64,000 nt of DNA from Phosphoribacter sp037045055 (GTDB lineage Bacteria; Actinomycetota; Actinomycetes; Actinomycetales; Dermatophilaceae), in the NCBI GenBank assembly GCA_037045055.1, contig JBAOHJ010000003.1:868001-932000 (forward strand), given 5' to 3'. Both the position numbers and the translations under genes were made by a program. This document shows, piece after piece, positions 8,231 to 16,485 of the stretch. Below the pieces are notes generated by a model that made no database searches, was not told the DNA's origin, and saw nothing but the letters and a program-made list of their open reading frames with translations. Within the stretch, counting starts at the first letter, position 1. Every line of letters starts with the position of its first letter.

Positions 8231-9822
8231 CGCAGGAACAGCGAGGCGTTGGTCGTGACGTACAGCAGGACCGAGGGCACCAGTCCGAGGACCAAGGTGG
8301 ACAGCGCCCCGACGGCGACGGCGGTCTTGGTCAGCCAGGCCCCGTCGACCACCGCGACGTCGTCGGAGGACGCCTCGGTGAAGTACATGAGCACGATGAT
8401 CCGGACGTAGACGAACACCGTGATCGCACTGCACAGCAGCCCGACGACGACCAGGGCGGCGCCGGTGCCGCCACCGAAGCGCAGCGCCGGCGCGAACACG
8501 GCGAACTTCGCCGTGAAGCCCGAGGTCAACGGGATGCCGGCGAAGGCCAGCAGCAGGAAGGCGAACAGCCCGGCGGTCACCGGGTGACGCTTGCCCAACC
8601 CGGCCCACTGCGACAGGTGCGTCGCCTCGGCGCCGCCCTCACGCACGAGGGTGACCACGGCGAACGCGGCCAGCGTGGTCAGCCCGTAGGCCGCGAGATA
8701 GAACAGCACGCCCGAGACCCCCTCGCGGTCCAGCGCGAGGACCCCGACGAGGATGAACCCGGCATGGGCGATCGAGGAGTAGGCCAGCAGCCGTTTGACG
8801 TCGGTCTGGGTGACCGACAGCACCGCGCCGACGACCATGGTGAGCACCGCGACGGCGACCAGCGCCGGGCGCCAGTCCCACTGCACGGCATCGACACCGG
8901 CGTAGAGGAAGCGCAGGATCGCGCCGAAGGCGGCGGCCTTGGTCGCCGCGGCCATGAACCCGGTGACCGGCGTCGGGGCTCCTTGGTAGACGTCGGGGGT
9001 CCACATGTGGAACGGCACCGCCCCGACCTTGAAAAGCAGCCCGGTGATGATCAGCAGCACGCCGGGCACGAGCAGGCCCTGCAGGAGGCTGTTCGTCCGC
9101 GTGATCGCCGCGGCGATCTGGGTGAAGTAGACCGATCCGGTCGCGCCGTACACCAAGGCCGCGCCGAAGAGGAAGAACGCCGAGGAGAACGCCCCGAGCA
9201 GGAAGTACTTGAGCGAGGCCTCTTGGGACAGCAGCCGGCGCCGGCGGGCCAGCCCGCACAGGATGTACAGCGGCAGCGAGAGGACCTCGAGGGCGGCGAA
9301 CATCGTCAGCAGGTCGCCGGCGCAGGCGAAGAGCATCATCCCGGCGACCGAGAAGAGGAACAACGGGTAGACCTCGGCGGTCAGGGCACCGGCCCGGTCG
9401 GCGGCCGACTCCTGGGGGGAGCCGGGGGTGGCCGCGCCCATCGACGTGAAAGGCTCCGGCCCGCCGCCACCGAGCCGCTCCGCGAAGGTCAGCGCGCCGA
9501 GCAGCGCGAAGACGAGGACCACGCCCTGGACGAACAACGCGGGACCGTCGAGGACCACTGCGCCCAGCAGCGCGGAGCCCCCGCTGGCCCGGGTGCTCGC
9601 GGTCGTGCCCTGGTGGTTGCGGGCTCCGGCGACCAGGGCGACCAGGGCGCCGAGCAAGCCCAGCAGGGTGAGCGGGACGTGCACGGCATACCGGTGCCGG
9701 CGCGGGACGAACGCCTCGACGAGGACCCCGAGGACCGCGGCGCCGAGCACGATGAGCATCGGCGCGAGTGCCAGATAGTCCAGGTCGGCCGTGACGAAGG
9801 CCGCGGGCAGCGCGGAGGTCAC
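8227..9822 (-). CDS. nuoN: NADH-quinone oxidoreductase subunit N
   Basis: A 531-residue antiporter-like membrane subunit of complex I, with the Mrp-type core. It includes KVGAVPFHMWTPDVYQGAP with the conserved Lys-His, and TDVKRLLAYSSIAHAGF in the second half. It forms one of the proton-translocating units of the membrane arm. An internal segment of about 50 residues (around 130-180, rich in Gly, Pro and Ala) is longer than in many homologues. The GTG at 9822 overlaps the nuoM stop. The stop overlaps the start of the polyprenyl synthase gene. Confidence 0.95.
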   Translation of the reverse strand: MTSALPAAFVTADLDYLALAPMLIVLGAAVLGVLVEAFVPRRHRYAVHVPLTLLGLLGALVALVAGARNHQGTTASTRASGGSALLGAVVLDGPALFVQGVVLVFALLGALTFAERLGGGGPEPFTSMGAATPGSPQESAADRAGALTAEVYPLFLFSVAGMMLFACAGDLLTMFAALEVLSLPLYILCGLARRRRLLSQEASLKYFLLGAFSSAFFLFGAALVYGATGSVYFTQIAAAITRTNSLLQGLLVPGVLLIITGLLFKVGAVPFHMWTPDVYQGAPTPVTGFMAAATKAAAFGAILRFLYAGVDAVQWDWRPALVAVAVLTMVVGAVLSVTQTDVKRLLAYSSIAHAGFILVGVLALDREGVSGVLFYLAAYGLTTLAAFAVVTLVREGGAEATHLSQWAGLGKRHPVTAGLFAFLLLAFAGIPLTSGFTAKFAVFAPALRFGGGTGAALVVVGLLCSAITVFVYVRIIVLMYFTEASSDDVAVVDGAWLTKTAVAVGALSTLVLGLVPSVLLYVTTNASLFLR

Positions 9823-11342
9823 TTGGCGCTCCCTTCGGCCACCGGTGCGGGATCGCCGACCTGGATCGCGGTGAGGATGCTCGTCACCGCAGGCGTGATC
9901 GCGTCGAGCGCGGGCTTGGGATAGAAGCCCAGGGCGACGAACAGGGCGATCAGCGGCACGGCGACCCACTTCTCACGGACGCTGAGGTCGGGCACCGCCA
10001 GGTTCTCCGGCCTGGGGCCGGTCATCATCCGCTTGTACGCGAGCAGGATGTACAGCGCGGCCAGGATGATGCCGGTGGTGGCGACCACCGCGAGCACCTG
10101 GTGGCGTTGGAAGGTCCCGGCCAGGACGAGGAACTCGGACAGGAACGAGCCGAGCCCGGGCAACGCGAGGCAGGACAGGCCGGCGACCAGCCAGACGCCG
10201 GACAGTCCGGGCACGACCCGCTGCCACCCACCGAAATCGGGGATCCGCTTGCTGCCGCGGCGGCTGATCAGCATCCCGGCGACGAGGAACAGCGCGGCGG
10301 TGGAGAAGCCGTGGTTGATCATGTACAGGGTCGCCCCGGTCCAGGCCGTGGACGTCGTGGCGAAGATGCCCAGGACGATGAACCCGAAGTGGCTGATCGA
10401 GGTGAAGGCCACCAGACGCATGAGGTCGGTCTGCCCGATCGCCAGCAGCGCGCCGTAGACGATCGACACCACGGCCAGGACGATGACCACCGGGGTGGCC
10501 CACTGGCTGGCCCCGGGGAACAGCTCCATGCAGAAACGGATCATCCCGTAGGTGCCCACCTTGTCCAGCACGCCCACGAGCAGGGTGGCCGTGGCCGGGC
10601 GGGACTCGGACGCCGCGTCGGGCAGCCAGGTGTGCACCGGGACCATCGGCGCCTTGACGGCGAAGGCGAAGAAGAAGCCCAGGAAGATGAGCCGCTCGGT
10701 GCCCGGGGACATCGTCAGGCCGGAGAGCTCGCCGAGCAGGAACCCCTCGGGCCCGCCGGGACCGTTGCTGTACAGCGCGATGACGGCGGCGAGCATGATG
10801 AGCCCACCGGCGAGCGAGAACAGCACGAACTTCACCGCGGCATACTGCCGCCGCGGACCGCCGAACTGCCCGATGAGGAAGTACACCGGGATGAGCATCG
10901 CCTCGAAGAAGACGTAGAAGAGGAACACGTCGGTCGCCGTGAACACGCCGATCATGAACGTCTCCAGGACGAGCATGAGGGCGACGTAGTGCCGCTCCCG
11001 GTGCGCCTGCTCTGCCGGCAGGTCGTTCCAGGCGGCGACCAGGCAGATCGGCACGAGGATCGCGGACATGACGATGAGGGACAGGGCGATGCCGTCGACG
11101 CCCAGGGCGTAGCTCACCCCGAACTGCGGGATCCACGAGTACTGCTCGACGAACTGGAACTTGGCGGTGGCGCCAGGGCGGAACTGCAGGGCCACGGCGA
11201 GGGTGAGCACGAGGGTGACCAACGAGACGGCCAGGGCGATGTGCTTGGCCCGCGCGACCCACGACCCGGGCAGCATCCAGATGACCAGCGCCCCCATCAG
11301 CGGCAGCAGGCCCAGCAGGGTCAGCCAGGGGAAAGCGTTCAT
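9819..11342 (-). CDS. nuoM: NADH-quinone oxidoreductase subunit M
   Basis: A 507-residue antiporter-like proton-translocating subunit of the complex I membrane arm. It has the conserved Glu in the YVFFEAMLIPVYFLIG segment (near residue 145), and the Lys-His region FAVKAPMVPVHTWLPDAASE. It also has the second-half TDLMRLVAFTSISHFGF motif. The start ATG overlaps the nuoL stop by one base (TGATG), and its own stop overlaps the nuoN GTG. Confidence 0.95.
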   Translation of the reverse strand: MNAFPWLTLLGLLPLMGALVIWMLPGSWVARAKHIALAVSLVTLVLTLAVALQFRPGATAKFQFVEQYSWIPQFGVSYALGVDGIALSLIVMSAILVPICLVAAWNDLPAEQAHRERHYVALMLVLETFMIGVFTATDVFLFYVFFEAMLIPVYFLIGQFGGPRRQYAAVKFVLFSLAGGLIMLAAVIALYSNGPGGPEGFLLGELSGLTMSPGTERLIFLGFFFAFAVKAPMVPVHTWLPDAASESRPATATLLVGVLDKVGTYGMIRFCMELFPGASQWATPVVIVLAVVSIVYGALLAIGQTDLMRLVAFTSISHFGFIVLGIFATTSTAWTGATLYMINHGFSTAALFLVAGMLISRRGSKRIPDFGGWQRVVPGLSGVWLVAGLSCLALPGLGSFLSEFLVLAGTFQRHQVLAVVATTGIILAALYILLAYKRMMTGPRPENLAVPDLSVREKWVAVPLIALFVALGFYPKPALDAITPAVTSILTAIQVGDPAPVAEGSAK

Positions 11343-13303
11343 CACTGCATCACCCACACCGTGCCGAGGATGAGGACGACGCCGAGCAGCATCGTCAGGG
11401 CGTAGGAGCGGGCCAGACCGTTCTGCACCCGGCGCAGCCGGGAGGACGTACCGCCGACCAGCGCGGCCAGGCCACCGACCGCGGCGTCCACGCCGCGGCG
11501 GTCCAGGAAGTCCAGGGCTCGGGTGAGGTGGATGCCCGGACGCATGAGCAGCCCCTCGTTGACCTGGTCCTGGTAGAGGTCCTGACGGGCCGCTCGGGTG
11601 AGTAGGTTGCCGGCGGGCGCGGTCTGCGGGACGCGCTCGCGCCAGTACCGCGTCCAGGCCAGCCATACCCCGGCCAGCACGAGCGCCAAGGTGAGCAGGG
11701 TGATCGCCAGGGCGGGCAGCACCGGCTCGTGATGCGCACCCTCGTGGGCGCCGACCGCCGGGGCGAGCCACGAGGAGAACCCGCCGCCGATGGACAGCAG
11801 CCCGCCCAACAGCGCCGAGCCGACCGCGAGGACGACCATGGGGACCGTCATCACCCTGGGCGACTCGTGCGGGTGCGCGTCCTTGGGCCAGCGCTTCTCG
11901 CCGTGGAAGGTCATGAAGAACAGCCGCGACATGTAGAACGCGGTGATCCCGGCGCCGAGCATGGTCACCAGCCCGAACACCCAGGGCCGCCAACCCTCGC
12001 CGACGAACGCCGACTCGATGATCTTGTCCTTGGAGAAGTAGCCCGACAGGGGCGGGATGCCGAGGATCGCCAGCCACCCGAACGCGAAGGTCGCCCAGGT
12101 GACCTTCATGGCGCCCGAGAGGTTGCCGAAGCCGCGCATGTCCACCCGGTCGTTCATGCCGTGCATGACCGAGCCCGCGCCGAGGAACATCCCGGCCTTG
12201 AAGAAGCCGTGGGTCAGCAGGTGCAGGATCGCGAAGGCGTAGCCGATCGGCCCGAGCCCGGCGGCGAGCATCATGTAGCCGATCTGACTCATCGTCGAGG
12301 CGGCCAGCGCCTTCTTGATGTCGTCCTTCGCGCAGCCGACGATCGCCCCGAACAGCAGGGTGACCGCGCCGACGAGCACCACGGCCAGCTGCGCGGTGGG
12401 GGCCGCCTGGAAGATCGCCCCGCTGCGCACGACGAGGTACACGCCCGCGGTGACCATGGTCGCGGCGTGGATCAGCGCGGACACCGGGGTCGGGCCGGCC
12501 ATGGCGTCGCCCAGCCAGCTCTGCAGCGGGAACTGGGCGGACTTGCCGCAGGCGGCCAGCAGCAGGAACAGGCCCAACGCGGTGAGGGCGCCCTCGGAGG
12601 CTCCCGGGATGGCGCCCTCGACGGTCGCGAAGTCGACCTTGCCGAACTGCCAGAACATGATCATGATCGCCACACCCATGCCCAGGTCGCCGACCCGGTT
12701 GGCGACGAAGGCCTTGTTCGCGGCGCTGGCGTAGGGCGGGTTCCAGTTCCAGAAGCCGATGAGCAGGTAGGAGGCCAGGCCTACCCCCTCCCAGCCCACG
12801 TAGAGCAGCAGGTAGGAGTCGGCCAGGACGAGCAGGAGCATCGCCGCGACGAACAGGTTGAGGTAGCCGAAGAAGCGACGCCGGTCGGGGTCGTGCGCCA
12901 TGTAGCCCAGCGAGTAGACGAGGATGAGCGACCCCACGAACGTCACGAGCATGACGAACGACATCGACAACTGGTCGATCCGCATACCGGCGTCGAGCTG
13001 GAACTGGCCGGCCGGCACCCAGGAGAACAGCCGCAGGTGCTGGCCGCGCTGCTGCGGGTCGCGCCCGAGCATCTGCGCCAGCACGACCGCCCCGACGACG
13101 AACGAGGCCCAGGACAGCGCCACCGCCAGCAGCGGGCCCCACGCGTCGGTCCGCCGCCCGCCGACCAGCAGGATCGCCGCACCCAGCAGCGGCAGGGCCA
13201 CGAGCAGCCACGCGTATGCCGCGGGCCCGGTGGCCGCCGCGAGCGCGTCGGCGGCCCCGTCGGCGGCCGGCATACCCGCCAGGGGAGTGAGGAGGTGAGT
13301 CAC
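11342..13303 (-). CDS. nuoL: NADH-quinone oxidoreductase subunit L
   Basis: A 653-residue antiporter-like subunit at the distal end of the membrane arm. Seen are the YVGWEGVGLASYLLIGFW motif with the conserved Glu, ACGKSAQFPLQSWLGDAM near residue 250, and a hydrophobic C-terminal extension that in the family forms the lateral helix and final membrane anchor. The start is a GTG at 13303 with GGGAG upstream. It follows nuoK by 12 bp, one of only two junctions in the operon without an overlap. Its stop overlaps the nuoM start by one base. Confidence 0.95.
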   Translation of the reverse strand: MTHLLTPLAGMPAADGAADALAAATGPAAYAWLLVALPLLGAAILLVGGRRTDAWGPLLAVALSWASFVVGAVVLAQMLGRDPQQRGQHLRLFSWVPAGQFQLDAGMRIDQLSMSFVMLVTFVGSLILVYSLGYMAHDPDRRRFFGYLNLFVAAMLLLVLADSYLLLYVGWEGVGLASYLLIGFWNWNPPYASAANKAFVANRVGDLGMGVAIMIMFWQFGKVDFATVEGAIPGASEGALTALGLFLLLAACGKSAQFPLQSWLGDAMAGPTPVSALIHAATMVTAGVYLVVRSGAIFQAAPTAQLAVVLVGAVTLLFGAIVGCAKDDIKKALAASTMSQIGYMMLAAGLGPIGYAFAILHLLTHGFFKAGMFLGAGSVMHGMNDRVDMRGFGNLSGAMKVTWATFAFGWLAILGIPPLSGYFSKDKIIESAFVGEGWRPWVFGLVTMLGAGITAFYMSRLFFMTFHGEKRWPKDAHPHESPRVMTVPMVVLAVGSALLGGLLSIGGGFSSWLAPAVGAHEGAHHEPVLPALAITLLTLALVLAGVWLAWTRYWRERVPQTAPAGNLLTRAARQDLYQDQVNEGLLMRPGIHLTRALDFLDRRGVDAAVGGLAALVGGTSSRLRRVQNGLARSYALTMLLGVVLILGTVWVMQ

Positions 13304-13315
13304 TGCGCCACTCCC

Positions 13316-13615
13316 TTACAGCTTCAACAGGTTCGCGTCGTCGACCGAGGCCGACCGGCGGGCACGGAAGACGGCCATGATGATCGCCAGCCCGACGACG
13401 ACCTCGGCCGCGGCGACGAGCATGACGAACAGCGCAATGACCTGCCCGTCGATGTTGCCGTAGACCCGGGCGAAGGTGGCGAACGCGAGGTTGGCCGCGT
13501 TGAGCATGAGCTCGATGCCCATGAAGACGACGATCGCGTTGCGCCGCAACAGCACCGTGGCGGCGCCCACCGCGAAGAGGACCGCGGCGAGGTAGACGTA
13601 GTTGACCGGGTTCAC
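13316..13615 (-). CDS. nuoK: NADH-quinone oxidoreductase subunit K
   Basis: A 99-residue, three-helix membrane subunit. GIELMLNAANLAF (near residue 33) and AAAEVVVGLAI (near residue 68) carry the two membrane Glu residues important for proton translocation in the family. The GTG at 13615 overlaps the nuoJ stop (GTGA). The short polar C-terminus is ordinary. Confidence 0.95.
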   Translation of the reverse strand: MNPVNYVYLAAVLFAVGAATVLLRRNAIVVFMGIELMLNAANLAFATFARVYGNIDGQVIALFVMLVAAAEVVVGLAIIMAVFRARRSASVDDANLLKL

Positions 13616-14382
13616 CGTGCGCTCCCCTGCTGGATCTCCCGCTCGGCCTGCAGCTGCGCCTCCGTGTAGGTGTCCGGGGCGGTGATCTGGTCGCGGGCGA
13701 CGAGCACCCGCGACACGGACAGCTCGCTCGGACGGCCGTCCGGCAGCAGCGCCGGGGTGTCCACGGCGTTGTGCCGCGCGTACACCCCGGGCGCGGGCAG
13801 CCCGGCGACGAAGGCGTTGTCGCGGACCCGACGCTGGGCCAGCTCGCGCTGGGTGACCTTGGGGGTGAGGCGCTCGCGGTGGGCCAGGACCATGGCGCCG
13901 ATGGCGGCGGTGATGAGCAGGGCAGAGGTGATCTCGAAGACCCAGACGTACTTGCCGAAGATCAGCCAGGCCAGGCTGGTGACGTTGCCGGGGTCCGCGT
14001 TGGTGGCCTCCAGCCCCACGCTCGCCGGCAGGACGGCCGAGCCCACCGAGACGAAGAGCACCGCGATGAGCGCGAAGGCGAGCACGAGCGAGGCGACCCG
14101 CTGCCCGCGGATCGTCTCGACGACCGAGTCGGCCGCGTCGACGCCGATGAGCATGAGCACGAAGAGGAAGAGCATCATCACCGCGCCGGTGTAGACGAAC
14201 ACCTGCACGACGCCGAGGAACTGCGCCTGTTGGGCGATGTAGAAGACGCCCAGGTTGACCATGACGAACGCCATGCACAACGCCGCATGGACGGCCTTGC
14301 GGGCGAACAGCAGCCCGAGGCTGGCCGCCACCATGAGCGGGCCGAGGGTCCAGAACAGCACCGTCTCGCCGGTCCCGGTCAT
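13612..14382 (-). CDS. nuoJ: NADH-quinone oxidoreductase subunit J
   Basis: A 256-residue membrane subunit with five helices, including the conserved VVQVFVYTGAVMMLFLFVLM segment. Beyond the last helix (about residue 170) comes a hydrophilic tail of about 85 residues, longer than the enterobacterial protein but common among actinobacteria. Start ATG 14382 overlaps the nuoI stop, and its stop overlaps the nuoK GTG. Confidence 0.95.
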   Translation of the reverse strand: MTGTGETVLFWTLGPLMVAASLGLLFARKAVHAALCMAFVMVNLGVFYIAQQAQFLGVVQVFVYTGAVMMLFLFVLMLIGVDAADSVVETIRGQRVASLVLAFALIAVLFVSVGSAVLPASVGLEATNADPGNVTSLAWLIFGKYVWVFEITSALLITAAIGAMVLAHRERLTPKVTQRELAQRRVRDNAFVAGLPAPGVYARHNAVDTPALLPDGRPSELSVSRVLVARDQITAPDTYTEAQLQAEREIQQGSAR

Positions 14383-15086
14383 CGCGCCGGCCCTCCCTCG
14401 CCGACCATCTCGGCCTCGGCCGACCCGGCCGCCTCGTCCTGCTCCTGCGCCCAGGCGTGCTGGGCGTCGGTGGACCGCTCGACCTTGCCGAGGTAGTAGT
14501 CGCGCTCGTCCAACCCCTCGACCATGGGGTGCGGCGGCGCGAGCATGCCCTCCTGCAAGGGGGCGAGCAACTGGTCCTTGGTGTAGATGAGGTCGGCGCG
14601 GTTGTTGTCTGCCAGCTCGTAGAAGTTGGTCATGGTCAGGGCCCGGGTGGGGCAGGCCTCGATGCACAGCCCGCAGAAGATGCACCGCAGGTAGTTGATC
14701 TGGTAGACCCGCCCGTACCGCTCGCCCGGCGAGAACCGGCCGGTGCCGCCCTCGGCGTCCTCGTTGTCGGCTCCCTCGACGAGGATCGCGTCGGCCGGGC
14801 AGGCCCAGGCGCACAGCTCGCAGCCCACGCACTTCTCCAGACCGTCGGCATGCCGGTTGAGCTGGTGGCGGCCGTGGAACCGGGGCGCGGTGGGGCGCTT
14901 CTCCTCCGGGTACTCCTCGGTGTAGACCTTGCGGAACATCGTCGCGAAGGTCACCCCGAAGCCCCCGACCGGCGGCGGCATGCTCTCGCCCAGCCACCCG
15001 GCCCGGGCCGGGGACTCGGTGGACGCCGTGTCGCGGGCAGCCGGCAGCGGCGAGGGCCCGGGATCGGCCGGCAGGTGGTCAGCCAT
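14379..15086 (-). CDS. nuoI: NADH-quinone oxidoreductase subunit I (two [4Fe-4S] ferredoxin-like)
   Basis: A 235-residue peripheral subunit with two complete four-Cys clusters, CVGCELCAWACP and CIFCGLCIEACP, which pass electrons from NuoG towards NuoB. The N-terminal 35 residues and C-terminal 40 residues are extra low-complexity extensions. The chosen ATG (15086) overlaps the nuoH coding end by 8 bases. A later in-frame Met (MPPPVGGFG) would also keep both clusters. Confidence 0.95.
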   Translation of the reverse strand: MADHLPADPGPSPLPAARDTASTESPARAGWLGESMPPPVGGFGVTFATMFRKVYTEEYPEEKRPTAPRFHGRHQLNRHADGLEKCVGCELCAWACPADAILVEGADNEDAEGGTGRFSPGERYGRVYQINYLRCIFCGLCIEACPTRALTMTNFYELADNNRADLIYTKDQLLAPLQEGMLAPPHPMVEGLDERDYYLGKVERSTDAQHAWAQEQDEAAGSAEAEMVGEGGPAR

Positions 15087-16485
15087 GCGAGCCCTCCTGC
15101 ACGGTGGCGGCCGCGACCGCGTCGGGCGCGCGGGCCGGCTCACGCAGGCGTTGACCCGGCAGCGGCGGCACCGGGTATCCACCGGCATACGGGTCGATCT
15201 CCGCCGCCAGCGGGGTCTGGGCCGCGGCTGCCGCGGCCGCGGCGCGCGACTCCCACGTCCACACGGCGACGAAGACGAGCACGGTGATGAGCCCGACGAC
15301 GATCAGCGCCGCGTGCGGGATCCGGAACACCCACAGCTGCAGGACCCCGGAGCCGAACCAGCCGTTGATCGCCGCGCGGATGAACGCCACCGCGACGACC
15401 CAGGCCAGGGTGGCGGGGATGAGCAGCTTCCAGCCGAAACGCATGAACTGGTCGTAACGCACCCGGGGCAGCGAGCCCCGCAGCCACACGAAGAGGAACA
15501 TGAACAGCCAGAGCTTGACGGTGAACCACAACACGCCCCACCATCCGCCGCTGAGCGCGTTGTCGCCGATGAGCGAGATGATCGGTGGGGCCTGCCACCC
15601 GCCGAGGAACATCGTCGTGGCGACCGCCGAGACGGTGAACATGTTGATGTACTCGCCGAGGAAGAACATCGCGAAGCGCATCGAGCCGTACTCGGTGTGG
15701 AAGCCGCCGACGATCTCGCCCTCGCCCTCGGCCAGGTCGAAGGGCAGCCGGTTGGTCTCGCCGACCATCGTCACCAGGTAGACGACGAAGGAGAAGAACG
15801 CCGGCAGGAAGTACCACAGGCTCGACTGCGACGCCACGATCTGCGAGGTCGACATCGAGCCGCTGTAGAGGAACACGGCCACCAGGGACAGGCCCATGGC
15901 GATCTCGTAGGAGATGACCTGCGCGGTCGAGCGCAGCCCGCCCAGCAGCGGGTAGGTCGACCCCGAGGACCAGCCGGCCATGACGATCCCGTACACCCCC
16001 ACCGAGGCGACCGAGAGGACGAGCAGCACCGCGACCGGGACGTCGGTCAGCTGCAGCGGGGTGAGATGGCCGAACAACCAGGCCTGGTCGCCCAGCGGGA
16101 TGATCGCGAAGGAGACGAAGCACATGGTCGCGGCGATGAGCGGCGCCAGGGTGAAGATCACCTTGTCGGCGTTGGCCGGGGTGACGTCCTCCTTGAACAT
16201 CGACTTCATGCCGTCGGCCAGGGTCTGCAGGAGCCCGAACGGGCCGTTGCGGTTGGGACCGGGCCGTTGCTGCATCCGCCCGATGACCCGCCGCTCGAAC
16301 CAGATGACCAGCAGGGTGGAGATCAGCAGGTAGACGAAGATGAGCACGGCCTTGACCAACGAGAGCCACACCGGGGTGTCGGAGAAGTCCGCGATGGGGT
16401 TCTCGGTCGACGGTATGCCGGCTGCGGCCACCGGCGCCGCGGCTGCGGACGCGACCGGCGCGGCAAACAGCGCTGCGAGGCTCAC
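15079..16485 (-). CDS. nuoH: NADH-quinone oxidoreductase subunit H
   Basis: A 468-residue membrane subunit lying at the quinone site. Seen are WFERRVIGRMQQRPGPNRNG, a long acidic loop with NRLPFDLAEGEGEIVGGFH, and WLRGSLPRVRYDQFM. The protein is over 100 residues longer than the E. coli subunit because of an N-terminal Ala-rich leader and a C-terminal Pro/Ala-rich tail after the last helix. The GTG start overlaps the nuoG stop. Confidence 0.95.
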   Translation of the reverse strand: MSLAALFAAPVASAAAAPVAAAGIPSTENPIADFSDTPVWLSLVKAVLIFVYLLISTLLVIWFERRVIGRMQQRPGPNRNGPFGLLQTLADGMKSMFKEDVTPANADKVIFTLAPLIAATMCFVSFAIIPLGDQAWLFGHLTPLQLTDVPVAVLLVLSVASVGVYGIVMAGWSSGSTYPLLGGLRSTAQVISYEIAMGLSLVAVFLYSGSMSTSQIVASQSSLWYFLPAFFSFVVYLVTMVGETNRLPFDLAEGEGEIVGGFHTEYGSMRFAMFFLGEYINMFTVSAVATTMFLGGWQAPPIISLIGDNALSGGWWGVLWFTVKLWLFMFLFVWLRGSLPRVRYDQFMRFGWKLLIPATLAWVVAVAFIRAAINGWFGSGVLQLWVFRIPHAALIVVGLITVLVFVAVWTWESRAAAAAAAAQTPLAAEIDPYAGGYPVPPLPGQRLREPARAPDAVAAATVQEGSHG